Below, piece after piece: positions 45,997 to 55,104 of a DNA stretch of 64,000 nt; the stretch's first letter is position 1, and each line of letters begins with the position of its first letter. The translations under genes were made by a program, and so were the position numbers. The notes below the pieces were generated by a model. That model was not told the DNA's origin. It saw only the letters and a list, made by a program, of their open reading frames with translations, and searched no databases. Source of the DNA: Pseudoxanthomonas mexicana (lineage in GTDB: Bacteria > Pseudomonadota > Gammaproteobacteria > Xanthomonadales > Xanthomonadaceae); contig NZ_LSIF01000064.1 in the NCBI RefSeq assembly GCF_001556105.1, forward strand, positions 18,783 to 82,782, given 5' to 3'.

Positions 45997-46452
45997 ATGC
46001 CCAACGCCAAGCACGCCCAGCGTCTAGCCATCGTCCTGTTCGCGGCCCTCACCATGGTGGCTTGCTCGAAGGAAAACACCGAGGCTTCGGCCGAGAACCC
46101 CGGCAATGCCAGCGGCCAGCACGGCTCCAGTTCGTCTGCCGGCCTGCCCAAGGGCCACATCGCCAAGGGCGAGGAACTGGCCAAGGCCAAGGGCCAGGCA
46201 ACCGGCCAGAGCTGCGTGGACTGCCACGGCGCCGAAGGCAATGCGCCGATCGACGATACCTACCCCAAGCTCGGTGGCCAGTACGGCGACTATCTGGCGC
46301 ATGCACTGCAGGCCTACCGCAGCGGCGACCGCCAGCACGCCCTGATGACCCCGCAGGCGGCCTCCCTCAGCGATCAGGACATCTCCGACCTGGCCGCCTA
46401 TTTCGGTTCTCGCCCGTCGCAACTGCGCGACCTGCACAAAGTGCACAGGTAA
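45997..46452 (+). CDS. c-type cytochrome lipoprotein
   Basis: A 151-residue protein with lipobox MVACS (Cys about 23), a Ser/Asn/Gly linker and the haem site CVDCH. The remainder, YPKLGGQYGDYLAHALQAYRSGDRQHALMTPQAASLSDQDISDLAAYFGS, matches its upstream neighbour in layout and carries the axial Met. It is thus a membrane-tethered electron carrier working with the soluble one. A bidirectional terminator follows the stop codon. Confidence 0.88.
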   Translation: MPNAKHAQRLAIVLFAALTMVACSKENTEASAENPGNASGQHGSSSSAGLPKGHIAKGEELAKAKGQATGQSCVDCHGAEGNAPIDDTYPKLGGQYGDYLAHALQAYRSGDRQHALMTPQAASLSDQDISDLAAYFGSRPSQLRDLHKVHR

Positions 46453-46480
46453 CGCCGGTTCCCGAAGAACCCGGAATCGA

Positions 46481-46506
46481 AAAACGGAGCCGCAAGGCTC
46501 CGTTTT
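46481..46506. terminator. Bidirectional intrinsic terminator
   Basis: AAAACGGAGCC and GGCTCCGTTTT form an 11-bp perfect stem around a GCAA loop, with the T/A tails supporting both the cytochrome operon and the convergent repetitive-protein gene. Confidence 0.9.
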
Positions 46507-46584
46507 CGCATGCGTCGCGGCCGCCATCGTGGACACGACACCCATCGCGATGCGCCATGCGCGCGCAGCCGATCGTCTAGGCCA

Positions 46585-48231
46585 TCAGCTGTCAGTCGGG
46601 ATTGGCGTACGCTTCACCGGAATCTCCGGTGGCGGACGTGCCTTGGGAGGCTCGGGGAACAGGCTGCCCAATCCGCAGCCGCCCCCCAGCTGCAGGACCG
46701 AGATCGTGCACTTGAGTTTCATGTTGGTGCCGGGGATCGAGATCTCCATCTCCCGCACGTTGCGCCGTACCCATTCAGCCAACAACGATTCGTTGGGCAC
46801 CCAGTACTTGTCGAAGCTGGTGGGTTCGTAATCGTACGGGGGACGTTGCAACCAGGTGCCCGCCTCATCCAGTCGCTCGCGCGTCCACTGGTCGTTGCCG
46901 CCGCCGGGGGCGCCACGCTCCGCGACGGCTTCACCGGCGTTGCCGGGCACACGCAGGCTGCCATCGGCGTTGTAGAGGCCGGCGTTGTCGCGGCCATCCG
47001 TCGCACTGTCGCCGGCGACATTCCTGTTCGCGTTGCCCCAATCGTCCGCGCGGGCCGGGGTGTTCCAGCCCCCTGGTTTCGCTGCCGGCACGGGACCGCG
47101 CGTGGTGGACGCGGGTGCCGTCGTGCCGCGTGGAGAAGCGCTCGCGGTCGCCGCGGTGCGTGGCGCTGGTGTCGATGAGGACGACGCCGATGTGGATGTC
47201 GACGACGTCTGCGGGGCGGGCGCCGGAGCAGGACGCGGCGAAGGTTCGCGCACATCCACCTGGCGCACGTTGCGCTCCTGCGTCGCGATCGCGCGTGCGC
47301 TCACGTCGCGGGACGGTATCGGCATGGTGCGCACCTGCGGTGCCGGCGCCGCCATCTCGCGCTCGCGCACCTCGGTTTCGCGCCTGGCCATGGCGGGCAC
47401 GTCCACGGCGCGTACGGGCACATCACGGCGCACGACGGGTGCGGTGACGGGCGTGGCGACATCGCGGGCGGGAACCCCGACCTCGCGCAACGCGGGTGGC
47501 CGGATCTCCGGCTGCCGGGGAGTGGGTGGCGGCCGCACGAACGCGCGCGTGGGCTCGGCGACTTCCGTCACCTGCAGCGGCTGGTCCGCGATCTCGGGGA
47601 CCGGAACGTTGCGTGGCGGCTGCGGTGGTACGTCCACCGCGACCTCGGGCGTAGCGGCCTCCACGGGCGGCGGTGCCGCTTCGGTCGGCCGCGGGCGGAC
47701 GGGCGAAGGCACGGCGGACGCCGCCGGAGCCGACGACGCGCTCGCAGCCGATTCGGCGACGGTTTCGCCTGCCTGCGTCGCGCCGCCCACCTCGCCCGGA
47801 CTGCCTTCGCCGATCATTTCCAGTCGTACCCGGGCGCTGTCGCCGGCCTCTTCGGGTGGCGGCGGGATGTGCACCAGCGCCACCCATAGCAGGAACAGGA
47901 AGAACAGCAGATGCATCGCACTGCTGCCGATACCCGCCGCCCAACGCATCCAGCGCTCTTCGCGTGGCGGCGGCCCCCACCCCTGGTAGAACAACGAGCG
48001 AAGGGCTCGCAGTCTGCCTGGCATGAACGGGAGGGTCCGACCGTCTCCCGGTGCACGTCCGACAAAAACATCCACGATGGCGTCGGCTTTTTCGCGGGTG
48101 ATGCGACCCAGCCGCTCCGGCAGCGCGCGCAGCCACAAACCCCAGCCGAAAGGCAGGCCAGTCTGGCGTTCGACGATGGTGGCCGCCTTGCGCGGCAGCA
48201 GGTGTGCAATGACGTCGGTGGCGTTCGTCAC
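46585..48231 (-). CDS. Transmembrane repetitive protein (lineage-specific)
   Basis: A 548-residue protein of no assigned function. Residues 1-90 are cytoplasmic and helical with a GREAR-like charged pattern, one membrane helix lies at about 104-122, and then a long periplasmic Pro/Ala/Val/Arg/Thr-rich low-complexity region (about 125-430) contains many short APxVR/EVxVPxRD segments and a Ser/Thr/Ala tract. The last ~110 residues are not repetitive (PGGGNDQWTRERLDEAGTWLQRPPYDYEP, then CTISVLQLGGGCGLG), so a folded C-terminal domain probably exists. The TonB-like layout (short cytoplasmic part, helix, Pro-rich stalk, end domain) suggests a periplasm-spanning link. Start is GTG. It follows nfuA by 15 bp. 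Confidence 0.75.
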   Translation of the reverse strand: MTNATDVIAHLLPRKAATIVERQTGLPFGWGLWLRALPERLGRITREKADAIVDVFVGRAPGDGRTLPFMPGRLRALRSLFYQGWGPPPREERWMRWAAGIGSSAMHLLFFLFLLWVALVHIPPPPEEAGDSARVRLEMIGEGSPGEVGGATQAGETVAESAASASSAPAASAVPSPVRPRPTEAAPPPVEAATPEVAVDVPPQPPRNVPVPEIADQPLQVTEVAEPTRAFVRPPPTPRQPEIRPPALREVGVPARDVATPVTAPVVRRDVPVRAVDVPAMARRETEVREREMAAPAPQVRTMPIPSRDVSARAIATQERNVRQVDVREPSPRPAPAPAPQTSSTSTSASSSSTPAPRTAATASASPRGTTAPASTTRGPVPAAKPGGWNTPARADDWGNANRNVAGDSATDGRDNAGLYNADGSLRVPGNAGEAVAERGAPGGGNDQWTRERLDEAGTWLQRPPYDYEPTSFDKYWVPNESLLAEWVRRNVREMEISIPGTNMKLKCTISVLQLGGGCGLGSLFPEPPKARPPPEIPVKRTPIPTDS

Positions 48232-48246
48232 CGGCGGTGGACCCCG

Positions 48247-48843
48247 TCAGGCGGCGTTGCCGCGCGGCATGTAGGGCGCATCACCGGTTTCGTGGTCGGT
48301 CGCATCACGCACGGCGGTCACGCCGGGCACGCGCGCCATCAACGTCTTCTCGATGCCCTGCTTGAGGGTGACGTCGGCCATGCCACAACCGTGGCAGCCG
48401 CCGCCGAAGCGCAGCCAGACCACGCCATCGCCGCTGACCTCTTCCACCGCCACGCGCCCCTTGTGCGACGCCAGTTGCGGATTGATCTCGTTGTCGACGA
48501 CCCAGCGCACGCGTTCGACCAGCGACGCCGCATCACCCGGCGCTTCGCCCTTGATGCGCGGCGCCTTGATCGTCAGCTGGGTACTGGCCCCCTTCAACAC
48601 GTAATCGATGTCGGCGCCGTCCAGCCAGTGCACGCTGGCCGCATCGATGTACAGGGTGAAGCCATCGCAATCCACCGCCCATTCATCGCCGACGAGATCG
48701 CGAGGTTCGGCGAACTCGAGCCGCGCATCCGCCTGCGCCGTACCGGGGTGGACCGCACTCAGGCGTACACCGAGGCCCGGCAGCGCTTCGCGTTCGATCA
48801 GCTTGCGGAAGTGCGCCTGCGCGCTGTCGGAAATCTGGATCAT
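48247..48843 (-). CDS. nfuA: Fe/S biogenesis protein NfuA
   Basis: Carrier that hands 4Fe-4S clusters to target enzymes. The 198-residue protein has an N-terminal degenerate HesB/IscA-like domain (about 1-95: [14 protein letters not shown]) and a C-terminal Nfu domain with the cluster-binding CHGC motif in [22 protein letters not shown]. This domain order matches E. coli NfuA. It is transcribed divergently from phhB, with a 92-bp gap. Confidence 0.95.
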   Translation of the reverse strand: MIQISDSAQAHFRKLIEREALPGLGVRLSAVHPGTAQADARLEFAEPRDLVGDEWAVDCDGFTLYIDAASVHWLDGADIDYVLKGASTQLTIKAPRIKGEAPGDAASLVERVRWVVDNEINPQLASHKGRVAVEEVSGDGVVWLRFGGGCHGCGMADVTLKQGIEKTLMARVPGVTAVRDATDHETGDAPYMPRGNAA

Positions 48844-48935
48844 GCGGCTATTCTAGCCCCTGCCCGACGGGCATTCACATCCACAGGCCAGTCGTCGTGG
48901 TTCGTTCAGACTGGTCGTCCAGCAGGAGATGCGCC

Positions 48936-49283
48936 GTGTCCGACCTGATCCCCCTCGCCCACGCGCGCTGCGTGCCACTGCGCGGCAGCGAGCATCGACT
49001 ATCGCCGGCCCGCATCGCCGAACTGTCGCCGCAGGTGCCCGGCTGGGAACTGGTGGAGGATGGTCATGCGCTGCTGCGCACGTTCCCGTTCGACAATTAC
49101 TACGAGACCATGGCGTTCGTGAATGCCCTCGCCTTCATTGCCCATGCCGAAGACCACCATCCTGACCTGGGCGTCCACTACAACCGGGCCGTCGTGCGCT
49201 ATTCCACCCACGACGTCGGCGGCCTGAGCGAGAACGACTTCATCTGCGCGGCCAAGGCCAGCGCCCTGTTGGGAGAATCCTGA
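48936..49283 (+). CDS. phhB: Pterin-4a-carbinolamine dehydratase
   Basis: Recycles 4a-hydroxytetrahydrobiopterin for phenylalanine hydroxylase. GTG at 48936 with AGGAG seven bases upstream gives 115 residues. The PCD signature is present: [27 protein letters not shown] region, [31 protein letters not shown]. The His-His-Pro-Asp and the later His are the active-site residues. Its stop overlaps the next start codon (TGATG). Confidence 0.93.
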   Translation: MSDLIPLAHARCVPLRGSEHRLSPARIAELSPQVPGWELVEDGHALLRTFPFDNYYETMAFVNALAFIAHAEDHHPDLGVHYNRAVVRYSTHDVGGLSENDFICAAKASALLGES

Positions 49284-49711
49284 TGGAACGTCGCATCCTG
49301 CCGTCGCCCGTCCTGCTGCTCGCCGGCGTGCTGCTCGCCGGCGTGCTCGCCGTCTCAGCGTGTACGAAGAAACAGGAAGAATCCGCCGCGCCACTCATCG
49401 CGCCGACTGAACTGGCCGCGATCGACACGCCGCCGCCTGCCTATCCGGCCGAGGCCGAGTGCAACAGCGAAGGCGGTACCACGGTGCTGCGCGTGACCAT
49501 CGAACAGGATGGCGTGCCGGCGCGCGTGGGCCAGGTACAGAGCAGCGGCAACGCCGCGCTCGACAAGGCCGCGTTGGAGGCCGTGCAGACCTGGAAGTTC
49601 CGTGCCGCCACGCGTAACGGCAACCCGGTCACCCACACGATCAACGTCCCGGTAACGTTCCCGCCTGTGCTCGAGAAGCCAACGCGTTGTTTTGCGCAGG
49701 GCGCTGGCTGA
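49283..49711 (+). CDS. TonB C-terminal domain lipoprotein
   Basis: A 142-residue protein with a signal peptide and lipobox VSAC (about Cys27), then a short linker and a TonB-C-like domain (PPPAYPAEAECNSEGGTTVLRVTIEQDGVPARVGQV...ALEAVQTWKFRAATRNGNPV). Proteins with a TonB C-terminal fold and a lipid anchor but no TonB helix are seen in Xanthomonadaceae; role not known. It overlaps phhB by 1 bp and is probably co-translated. Confidence 0.8.
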   Translation: MERRILPSPVLLLAGVLLAGVLAVSACTKKQEESAAPLIAPTELAAIDTPPPAYPAEAECNSEGGTTVLRVTIEQDGVPARVGQVQSSGNAALDKAALEAVQTWKFRAATRNGNPVTHTINVPVTFPPVLEKPTRCFAQGAG

Positions 49712-49851
49712 CCTGCGCATCAAGGCCGCATGCTGATGAGGGACCTCAATCTTCGGCCTGTCCTGGCGGCAGCGATCTCCAGCTGCCTGCCGGCCTCTGT
49801 TACGGACCGTTTTTCCGCTTGATCCTCGGCCCGTGGCACTGACGGCCTGCC

Positions 49852-50850
49852 TCACCCCAGCTGATCCAGCGCGGCGGCCAGATCATCGGCCAGCGGTGCG
49901 CTGAGCACATACGGTGTCCTGCCGCCGTCGAGCGCGAACTGCAGCGACGCGGCGTGCAGGAACAGGCGCTTCAGTCCGACCTGCTCGCGCAGGCGCTTGT
50001 TTGCCGCCGGGTCGCCGTACTTGTCGTCGCCGGCCACGGGATGGCCGATGTGCTGCGCGTGCACGCGGATCTGGTGGGTGCGGCCGGTCTCGATGCGGAC
50101 CTCGCAGTACGAATGGCCACCGCGCCGTTCCAGCACGCGGAAGTGGCTCAGCGACGGCTTGCCGTCGCGGTGCACCTGCACGTGGCGCTCGCCGCCCTGG
50201 CGCAGGCCGATGTGGAGCGCCGCGTCCACACTCATCACGCCGTCCGGCATGCGGCCGACCAGCAGGGTCAGGTAGCGCTTCTCGATCCCGCGGGTGCCGT
50301 CCTCGCTGTCCTCGCGCAGCAGCGCCTGCAGCTCGGACAGCGCCGAGCGCTTCTTCGCCATCACCAGCAGGCCGGAGGTGTCGCGATCCAGCCGGTGGAC
50401 CAGTTCCAGCGTCTGGTTCGGGCGCAGGGCGCGCATCGTCTCGATGGCGCCGTGGCTGATTCCGCTGCCGCCGTGGCTGGCGACGCCGGTCGGCTTGTTG
50501 ATGACCAGCAGCCGCTCGTCCTCGAACACGATGGCCGCCTCCATCCGCTTCAGGAAGCCCGCCGGCGGCGCCACCTTGTCTCCCGTCTCCACGAGACTGA
50601 CGGGCGGGATCCGCACCTCGTCGCCGCCTTCCAGCTTGCGCTCGGCCTTGGCCCGGCCGCCGTTCACCCGCACCTGGCCACTGCGCACCAGCTTGTAGAC
50701 CAGGCTGCGCGGGGCACCCTTCAACTGGCCCAGCAGGAAGTTGTCCAGCCGCTGCCCTCCCCGGTCCTCCGGCACCGTGACCGTGCGCACGGCGCTCTTG
50801 GCGCCCACGGCAGGCTTCTCGGACGGGGGGCTGGGGTTGGAGCCATTCAT
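49852..50850 (-). CDS. rluC: 23S rRNA pseudouridine synthase RluC
   Basis: Makes pseudouridines 955, 2504 and 2580 in 23S rRNA. The 332-residue protein has an N-terminal S4 domain (VTVPEDRGGQRLDNFLLGQLKGAPRSLVYKLVRSGQVRVNG) and the RluA-family catalytic Asp in HRLDRDTSGLLVMAKK. RLFLHAASLQF near the end is typical. ATG at 50850 begins MNGSNPSPPSEKPAVG; a longer upstream frame is spurious. It is divergent from rne, the same arrangement as in E. coli. Confidence 0.95.
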   Translation of the reverse strand: MNGSNPSPPSEKPAVGAKSAVRTVTVPEDRGGQRLDNFLLGQLKGAPRSLVYKLVRSGQVRVNGGRAKAERKLEGGDEVRIPPVSLVETGDKVAPPAGFLKRMEAAIVFEDERLLVINKPTGVASHGGSGISHGAIETMRALRPNQTLELVHRLDRDTSGLLVMAKKRSALSELQALLREDSEDGTRGIEKRYLTLLVGRMPDGVMSVDAALHIGLRQGGERHVQVHRDGKPSLSHFRVLERRGGHSYCEVRIETGRTHQIRVHAQHIGHPVAGDDKYGDPAANKRLREQVGLKRLFLHAASLQFALDGGRTPYVLSAPLADDLAAALDQLG

Positions 50851-51236
50851 TCTGTTACACTCGGAGGGCGAGATAAGGGTTTGATTTCGCAGGGAGTTGC
50901 AGTTGGGCCAGAAGCCCGTCTCCCCGCGATTCCGGCAAGTGCGCGGCCACCGCCCCAGGGGCGGCCATGTTAGCGGCTGATCGGCAGGCCCGGATACCGC
51001 CGGGTGCGTGACGGCACCTGACGTTGAACATGTCCCGTGCGGCGCCCCCTCCCGAGGGAAGCTGCCGCCGGCCCCGCAACACCTATTAGAAAGAAAAGCG
51101 CTCCCGCGGCCTGCCGTGGTGTCGTAGCGCTGGAAACCCGAATCTGCCCCGCTGCGCCTGCGCAAGGGGCGGTGCAACGTTCCAGAGGCGAAACGCCATG
51201 GCGTTCCGCGCGGTAGCAGCGCGCGAGGAACGCACA
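50851..51236 (+). other. Divergent rluC-rne intergenic region and rne 5' leader
   Basis: This 386-bp gap carries the promoters of both genes and a long rne 5' untranslated leader. In E. coli the rne leader is the sensor for RNase E autoregulation. Here it has several stem possibilities: CCGCCCC/GGGGCGG near 50951-50966, a palindrome AACGCCATGGCGTT at 51192-51205, and the RBS-trapping hairpin at 51202-51232. No additional open frame of interest is evident. Confidence 0.65.
51202..51232 (+). promoter_or_regulatory. rne: Hairpin sequestering the rne ribosome-binding site
   Basis: CGTTCC-GCGCG (51202-51212) pairs with CGCGC-ga-GGAACG (51220-51232) through a GTAGCAG loop, leaving a two-base bulge. 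The Shine-Dalgarno sequence GAGGA at 51225-51229 lies in the right arm and the ATG starts at 51237, so ribosome entry is hindered until the stem opens. This fits autoregulated translation and turnover of the rne message. Pairing was judged by eye only. Confidence 0.6.
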
Positions 51237-54200
51237 ATGAAACGCATGTTGATCAACGCCACGCAGGCCGAAGAGCTGCGCGTGGCCATCGTCGACGGTC
51301 AGACCCTGTACGACATCGATATCGAACAGCCGTCGAAGGAACAGAAGAAGTCCAACATCTACAAGGGCCGCATCACCCGGCTCGAGCCCTCCCTGGAAGC
51401 CGCCTTCGTCGATTACGGCGCGGACCGCCATGGCTTCCTGCCGCTGAAGGAAATCTCCCGCGATTACTTCCAGGCCGGCGTCGACCACAACAAGGCCGGC
51501 ATCCGCGAACTGCTGAAGGAAGGCCAGGAAGTCGTCGTCCAGGTGGACAAGGACGAACGCGGCAACAAGGGCGCCGCCCTGACCACCTTCATCTCGCTGG
51601 CCGGCCGCTACATGGTGCTGATGCCGAACTCGCCCACCGCCGGCGGCGTGTCGCGCCGCATCGAGGGTGACGACCGCGCCGAGCTGAAGAAGGCGATGGA
51701 CGCACTGGCGATCCCCGACGACATGGGCGTGATCATCCGCACCGCCGGCGTCGGCCGCGATGCCGAAGAACTGCAGTGGGACCTGGACTACCTGCTGAGC
51801 GTGTGGAAGGCGATCGCCGAAGCCGCGTTGACAAAGCCGGCCGCGTTCCTGATCTACCAGGAAAGCCGCCTCATCGTCCGCGCCCTGCGTGACTACCTGC
51901 GCAGCGACGTGGGCGAGATCCTGGTCGACACCGACGAACTGTACGACACCGCCCGCGAGTTCATGCAGCAGGTGATGCCCCACAACCTGCGCAAGCTCAA
52001 GGCGTACAAGGACGACATCCCGCTGTTCAACCGCTTCCAGATCGAATCGCAGATCGAAGGCGCGTACGAGCGCAACGTCCGCCTGCCCTCCGGCGGCTCC
52101 ATCGTGGTCGACCAGACCGAGGCGCTGACCGCCATCGACGTCAACTCGGCGCGCGCCACCAAGGGCGGCGACATCGAGGAGACGGCGTTCCACACCAACA
52201 TGGAAGCGGCCGAGGAAGTGGCCCGCCAGCTGCGCCTGCGCGACCTGGGCGGCCTGGTGGTGATCGACTTCATCGACATGTCGAGCAACAAGCACCAGCG
52301 CGACGTCGAGAACAAGCTGCAGAACGCGCTCAAGTACGACCGCGCCCGCGTGCAGATCGGCCGCATCTCGCGGTTCGGCCTGCTGGAAATGAGCCGCCAG
52401 CGCCTGCGTCCCTCGCTGGGCGAGTCCAGCCAGATCGTCTGCCCGCGCTGCGAAGGCCATGGCCGCATGCGCAGCGTCGAGTCGCTGTCGCTGTCGATCA
52501 TCCGCGTGGCCGAAGAGCATGCGATGAAGGACAACACCGGGCAGGTGCTGATCCAGGCGCCGCTCGAGATCGCCAACTTCCTGCTCAACGAGAAGCGCAG
52601 CGCGCTGCGCGAGATCGAGCAGCGCCACGACGCGCCGGTCATCATCGTCGCCGACGAAGCGCTGCACACGCCGCACTACGAAGTCACCCGCATCCGCGAG
52701 AACGAACTGGGCGAAGAAAGCAGCAAGCCCAGCTACCACCGCGGCACCCAGCGCAAGCTGCCGGTGCATGCGCTGACCAAGGCGCAGCTCAACATCCCGG
52801 CCGCGCCCGCCGTCACCCACGTCAAGCACACCCAGCCGGCCCCGGCACGCGAAGAGCGTGAAGCACCGGCGCCGGTGGCCGCACCGGCGCTGGTCGTTGC
52901 ACCCGTCGCCGCGCCCGCCGCGGGCGGCGTGGTCGGCTTCTTCAAGCGCCTGTTCGGTGGTGGCGAAGCCGCGGCCCCTGCCCCGCAGGCCCGTCCGCAG
53001 CAGGACACCCGCCAGCGCAACGACCGCAACAACAACGGCCGTCGCGAGAACCGCGACAACCGCGGCCAGCAGAACCAGGGCCGTGGCGGCAAGCAGGACA
53101 ACAACCGCCGCGACGAGCGCAACAAGGGCCAGAACGCGCAAGGCGGCAACGCCCAGCAGCAGAAGCCGCGCAACGAGCAGCCGCAGGGCCAGAAGCAGCC
53201 GAAGCCGCAGGGCAACCAACCGCAGAACGCCCAGGGCAATGCGCAGCAGCAGCCCAAGGCGCCGAAGCAGTCGCAACCCCAGCAGGGCGGCAAGCCGCAG
53301 CAGGAAGGCCAGCGTCAGCCGCGCGCATCGCAGCCGCAGGAAGCCGTAGCCAAGCCGGCCGCGCCGGTCGCCGCCGAGGCGGTGACAACGGCAGCCGCCG
53401 TGGTCGTTGCCACGCAGGAAGCCGTCCGCACCACCGCCGCACCGGCCCCGGCCCCGGCCGCCGATGTGCCGGCGTTCGACACCGACGCGACACAGGCCGT
53501 CGTCGTTGACGGCGAGGCCGCACCGTCCACCGAGGGCGACAGTGGCGACACCGGTGAAGGTGGCCGCCGCCGCCGTGGCCGTCGTGGTGGCCGCCGCCGC
53601 CGCCGTGGCAACGGGGAAGCCGGTGCCGCGGGCGAAGAAGGCGTGCTGGCCGATGACCTGGGTGGCGATGACGACGCCCCGGTCGCCGACCGTTCGCAGC
53701 CGGAGTTCGACTTCGACGACGAAGAGCCGGTGGTCGCCGCGCCGCGTGCGCCGAAGCCGCAGCCGCAGCCGGCCGCTCCGGTGGCCGTAGCACCGTTCGT
53801 GGCCGCCGTGGTCGCTGCGCCGCCGGTCGTGGAAGCCGTGCCGGTCACCGACGCGACACCCGTCGTCGTCCCCGCTCCGGTCGTGGTCGAGACCGCCGCG
53901 GCCATCGAGGTCATCCAGGAAGTGAAGGCCGAGGCCGCGCGTGTGCAGCCCGAGGTGACCGCCACGGTGCAGCACGAAGCACCGGCGGCCGTTGCCATCG
54001 TCGAATCGGTCAAGGCCGAGATTGCCGCCGAGCCGACGCCCGTGATGGTCGAAGCACCGGCACCGGTCGTCACTGCAATCGAAACCGTGGAAACCGTCGT
54101 GGAGACCCCGGCCGTCGCCGCGGTGCGCAACGAGCCGGTACAGATCGACCTGGTCGACGCCGTGAACGAAGCCGCTGCCGAAACCCCGGCGCCGGTCGAA

Positions 54201-54401
54201 GCCGTGGCATCCGCACCGGTCGCACCGAAGCCTGCCAGCACGCCAGCCACCGGGTCGCTGTTCTTCGTCGCCGACGCGGACACTCCGCGATCGGTCACCC
54301 GCAGCCTGTTCGAACCGGTGGTCACGCCGGTCAAGCCGGCCGACGAGATCGCCCAGGTCGACCCGCAGGATGACGACGGCACGGAAAACCGCAGCGCCTG
54401 A
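51237..54401 (+). CDS. rne: Ribonuclease E
   Basis: Single-strand endoribonuclease and scaffold of the degradosome. The 1054-residue protein starts [21 protein letters not shown], with the S1 domain around residues 38-120, the catalytic magnesium site in [14 protein letters not shown] (about 300) and later acidic partner, and the Zn-link CPRCEGHG near 402-405. After residue 520 it becomes disordered: a short amphipathic membrane-targeting segment [13 protein letters not shown] at about 563-575, a Gln/Asn/Arg-rich RNA-binding region (about 580-720), an Arg-rich block near 780 and a long Pro/Ala/Val/Glu tail. A hairpin covers its ribosome site. A terminator follows. Confidence 0.97.
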   Translation: MKRMLINATQAEELRVAIVDGQTLYDIDIEQPSKEQKKSNIYKGRITRLEPSLEAAFVDYGADRHGFLPLKEISRDYFQAGVDHNKAGIRELLKEGQEVVVQVDKDERGNKGAALTTFISLAGRYMVLMPNSPTAGGVSRRIEGDDRAELKKAMDALAIPDDMGVIIRTAGVGRDAEELQWDLDYLLSVWKAIAEAALTKPAAFLIYQESRLIVRALRDYLRSDVGEILVDTDELYDTAREFMQQVMPHNLRKLKAYKDDIPLFNRFQIESQIEGAYERNVRLPSGGSIVVDQTEALTAIDVNSARATKGGDIEETAFHTNMEAAEEVARQLRLRDLGGLVVIDFIDMSSNKHQRDVENKLQNALKYDRARVQIGRISRFGLLEMSRQRLRPSLGESSQIVCPRCEGHGRMRSVESLSLSIIRVAEEHAMKDNTGQVLIQAPLEIANFLLNEKRSALREIEQRHDAPVIIVADEALHTPHYEVTRIRENELGEESSKPSYHRGTQRKLPVHALTKAQLNIPAAPAVTHVKHTQPAPAREEREAPAPVAAPALVVAPVAAPAAGGVVGFFKRLFGGGEAAAPAPQARPQQDTRQRNDRNNNGRRENRDNRGQQNQGRGGKQDNNRRDERNKGQNAQGGNAQQQKPRNEQPQGQKQPKPQGNQPQNAQGNAQQQPKAPKQSQPQQGGKPQQEGQRQPRASQPQEAVAKPAAPVAAEAVTTAAAVVVATQEAVRTTAAPAPAPAADVPAFDTDATQAVVVDGEAAPSTEGDSGDTGEGGRRRRGRRGGRRRRRGNGEAGAAGEEGVLADDLGGDDDAPVADRSQPEFDFDDEEPVVAAPRAPKPQPQPAAPVAVAPFVAAVVAAPPVVEAVPVTDATPVVVPAPVVVETAAAIEVIQEVKAEAARVQPEVTATVQHEAPAAVAIVESVKAEIAAEPTPVMVEAPAPVVTAIETVETVVETPAVAAVRNEPVQIDLVDAVNEAAAETPAPVEAVASAPVAPKPASTPATGSLFFVADADTPRSVTRSLFEPVVTPVKPADEIAQVDPQDDDGTENRSA

Positions 54402-54430
54402 CGCGCTGCGTTCCTCCGACGTCGGAAAGC

Positions 54431-54460
54431 ACACTGGCCGCGCAAGCGGCCAGTGTCGTT
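54431..54460 (+). terminator. Candidate terminator after rne
   Basis: An 11-bp perfect stem ACACTGGCCGC / GCGGCCAGTGT with a GCAA loop, 30 bp after the rne stop codon. The T-run after it is weak (CGTTTC), so termination may be partial. Confidence 0.65.
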
Positions 54461-54544
54461 TCACGGTGCCGGATTGCAGTGGATGGCAGTCGCGCACCGT
54501 TGCGACTACAGTCGATCCACGTTCTTCACGCATGGATGGCTGTG

Positions 54545-55078
54545 ATGGCACGAAACTCCCACTCCAATTCGCCCGAGGCTTCATGGCGAAGCGCATACCT
54601 CGTCATGGCTTCGTACGTCGCGCTCTGCCTGGTTCTCGTCATGGCAGCCCCCGACGTTTACATGGCCAAGCTCCCCGCCAGCCAAGCGCTGTCATCCGCG
54701 TCAGACTTCCCCTCAACGACGGGCTTCTGCGTAGACATGATGTGGATGCTCTTTCCTTTGATAGTGACGGGACTTGCCCTCACAGCCCCCGTCGTGGTGC
54801 GAGCGAACGCGAAGACATCGAAGCTCCCTGTCTTCCTGTTCTCGGTCGCGGTAGTCGCGTGCGTCTGGATCTTCTTAGCGTACATCGGCTCGCTCAGCGG
54901 TTACGTTCCGAAAGGAACGTCGAGCCGCGCGAACCGCTTAGTGATGGCTGCTATGCACAACCGAATGGCGCTCGTCCTGCTGTTGAGCTGGTACTTTTGC
55001 ACCATGGCGATGACCTTCTGGCTGGCCTTCATCGCGGCGCCCCGCATCGCGCTCGCGGTCTTGCGCCGGAGTCGTTAG
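54545..55078 (+). CDS. Orphan membrane protein
   Basis: A 177-residue protein with four hydrophobic stretches (about 16-35, 62-84, 92-114, 138-170) and a cysteine- and methionine-rich first half. I do not recognise a family. The start could be the ATG at 54545 or one three codons earlier at 54536; neither has a strong Shine-Dalgarno sequence. The gene stands alone after the rne terminator and, by eye, uses more A/T at third codon positions than its neighbours (for example TCG AAG, GCG TAC, AAC GCG AAG mixes with CTT, ACT). It may have come in by transfer. Function unknown. Confidence 0.6.
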   Translation: MARNSHSNSPEASWRSAYLVMASYVALCLVLVMAAPDVYMAKLPASQALSSASDFPSTTGFCVDMMWMLFPLIVTGLALTAPVVVRANAKTSKLPVFLFSVAVVACVWIFLAYIGSLSGYVPKGTSSRANRLVMAAMHNRMALVLLLSWYFCTMAMTFWLAFIAAPRIALAVLRRSR

Positions 55079-55104
55079 TACATCGCTGTGAGCTTCTGAT
55101 CCGA

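Noticed and set aside
50970..54596. A minus-strand open frame of about 1208 codons opposite rne
   Set aside because: Shadow of the RNase E gene; low-complexity Gly/Arg/Leu translation mirrors the repetitive rne tail.
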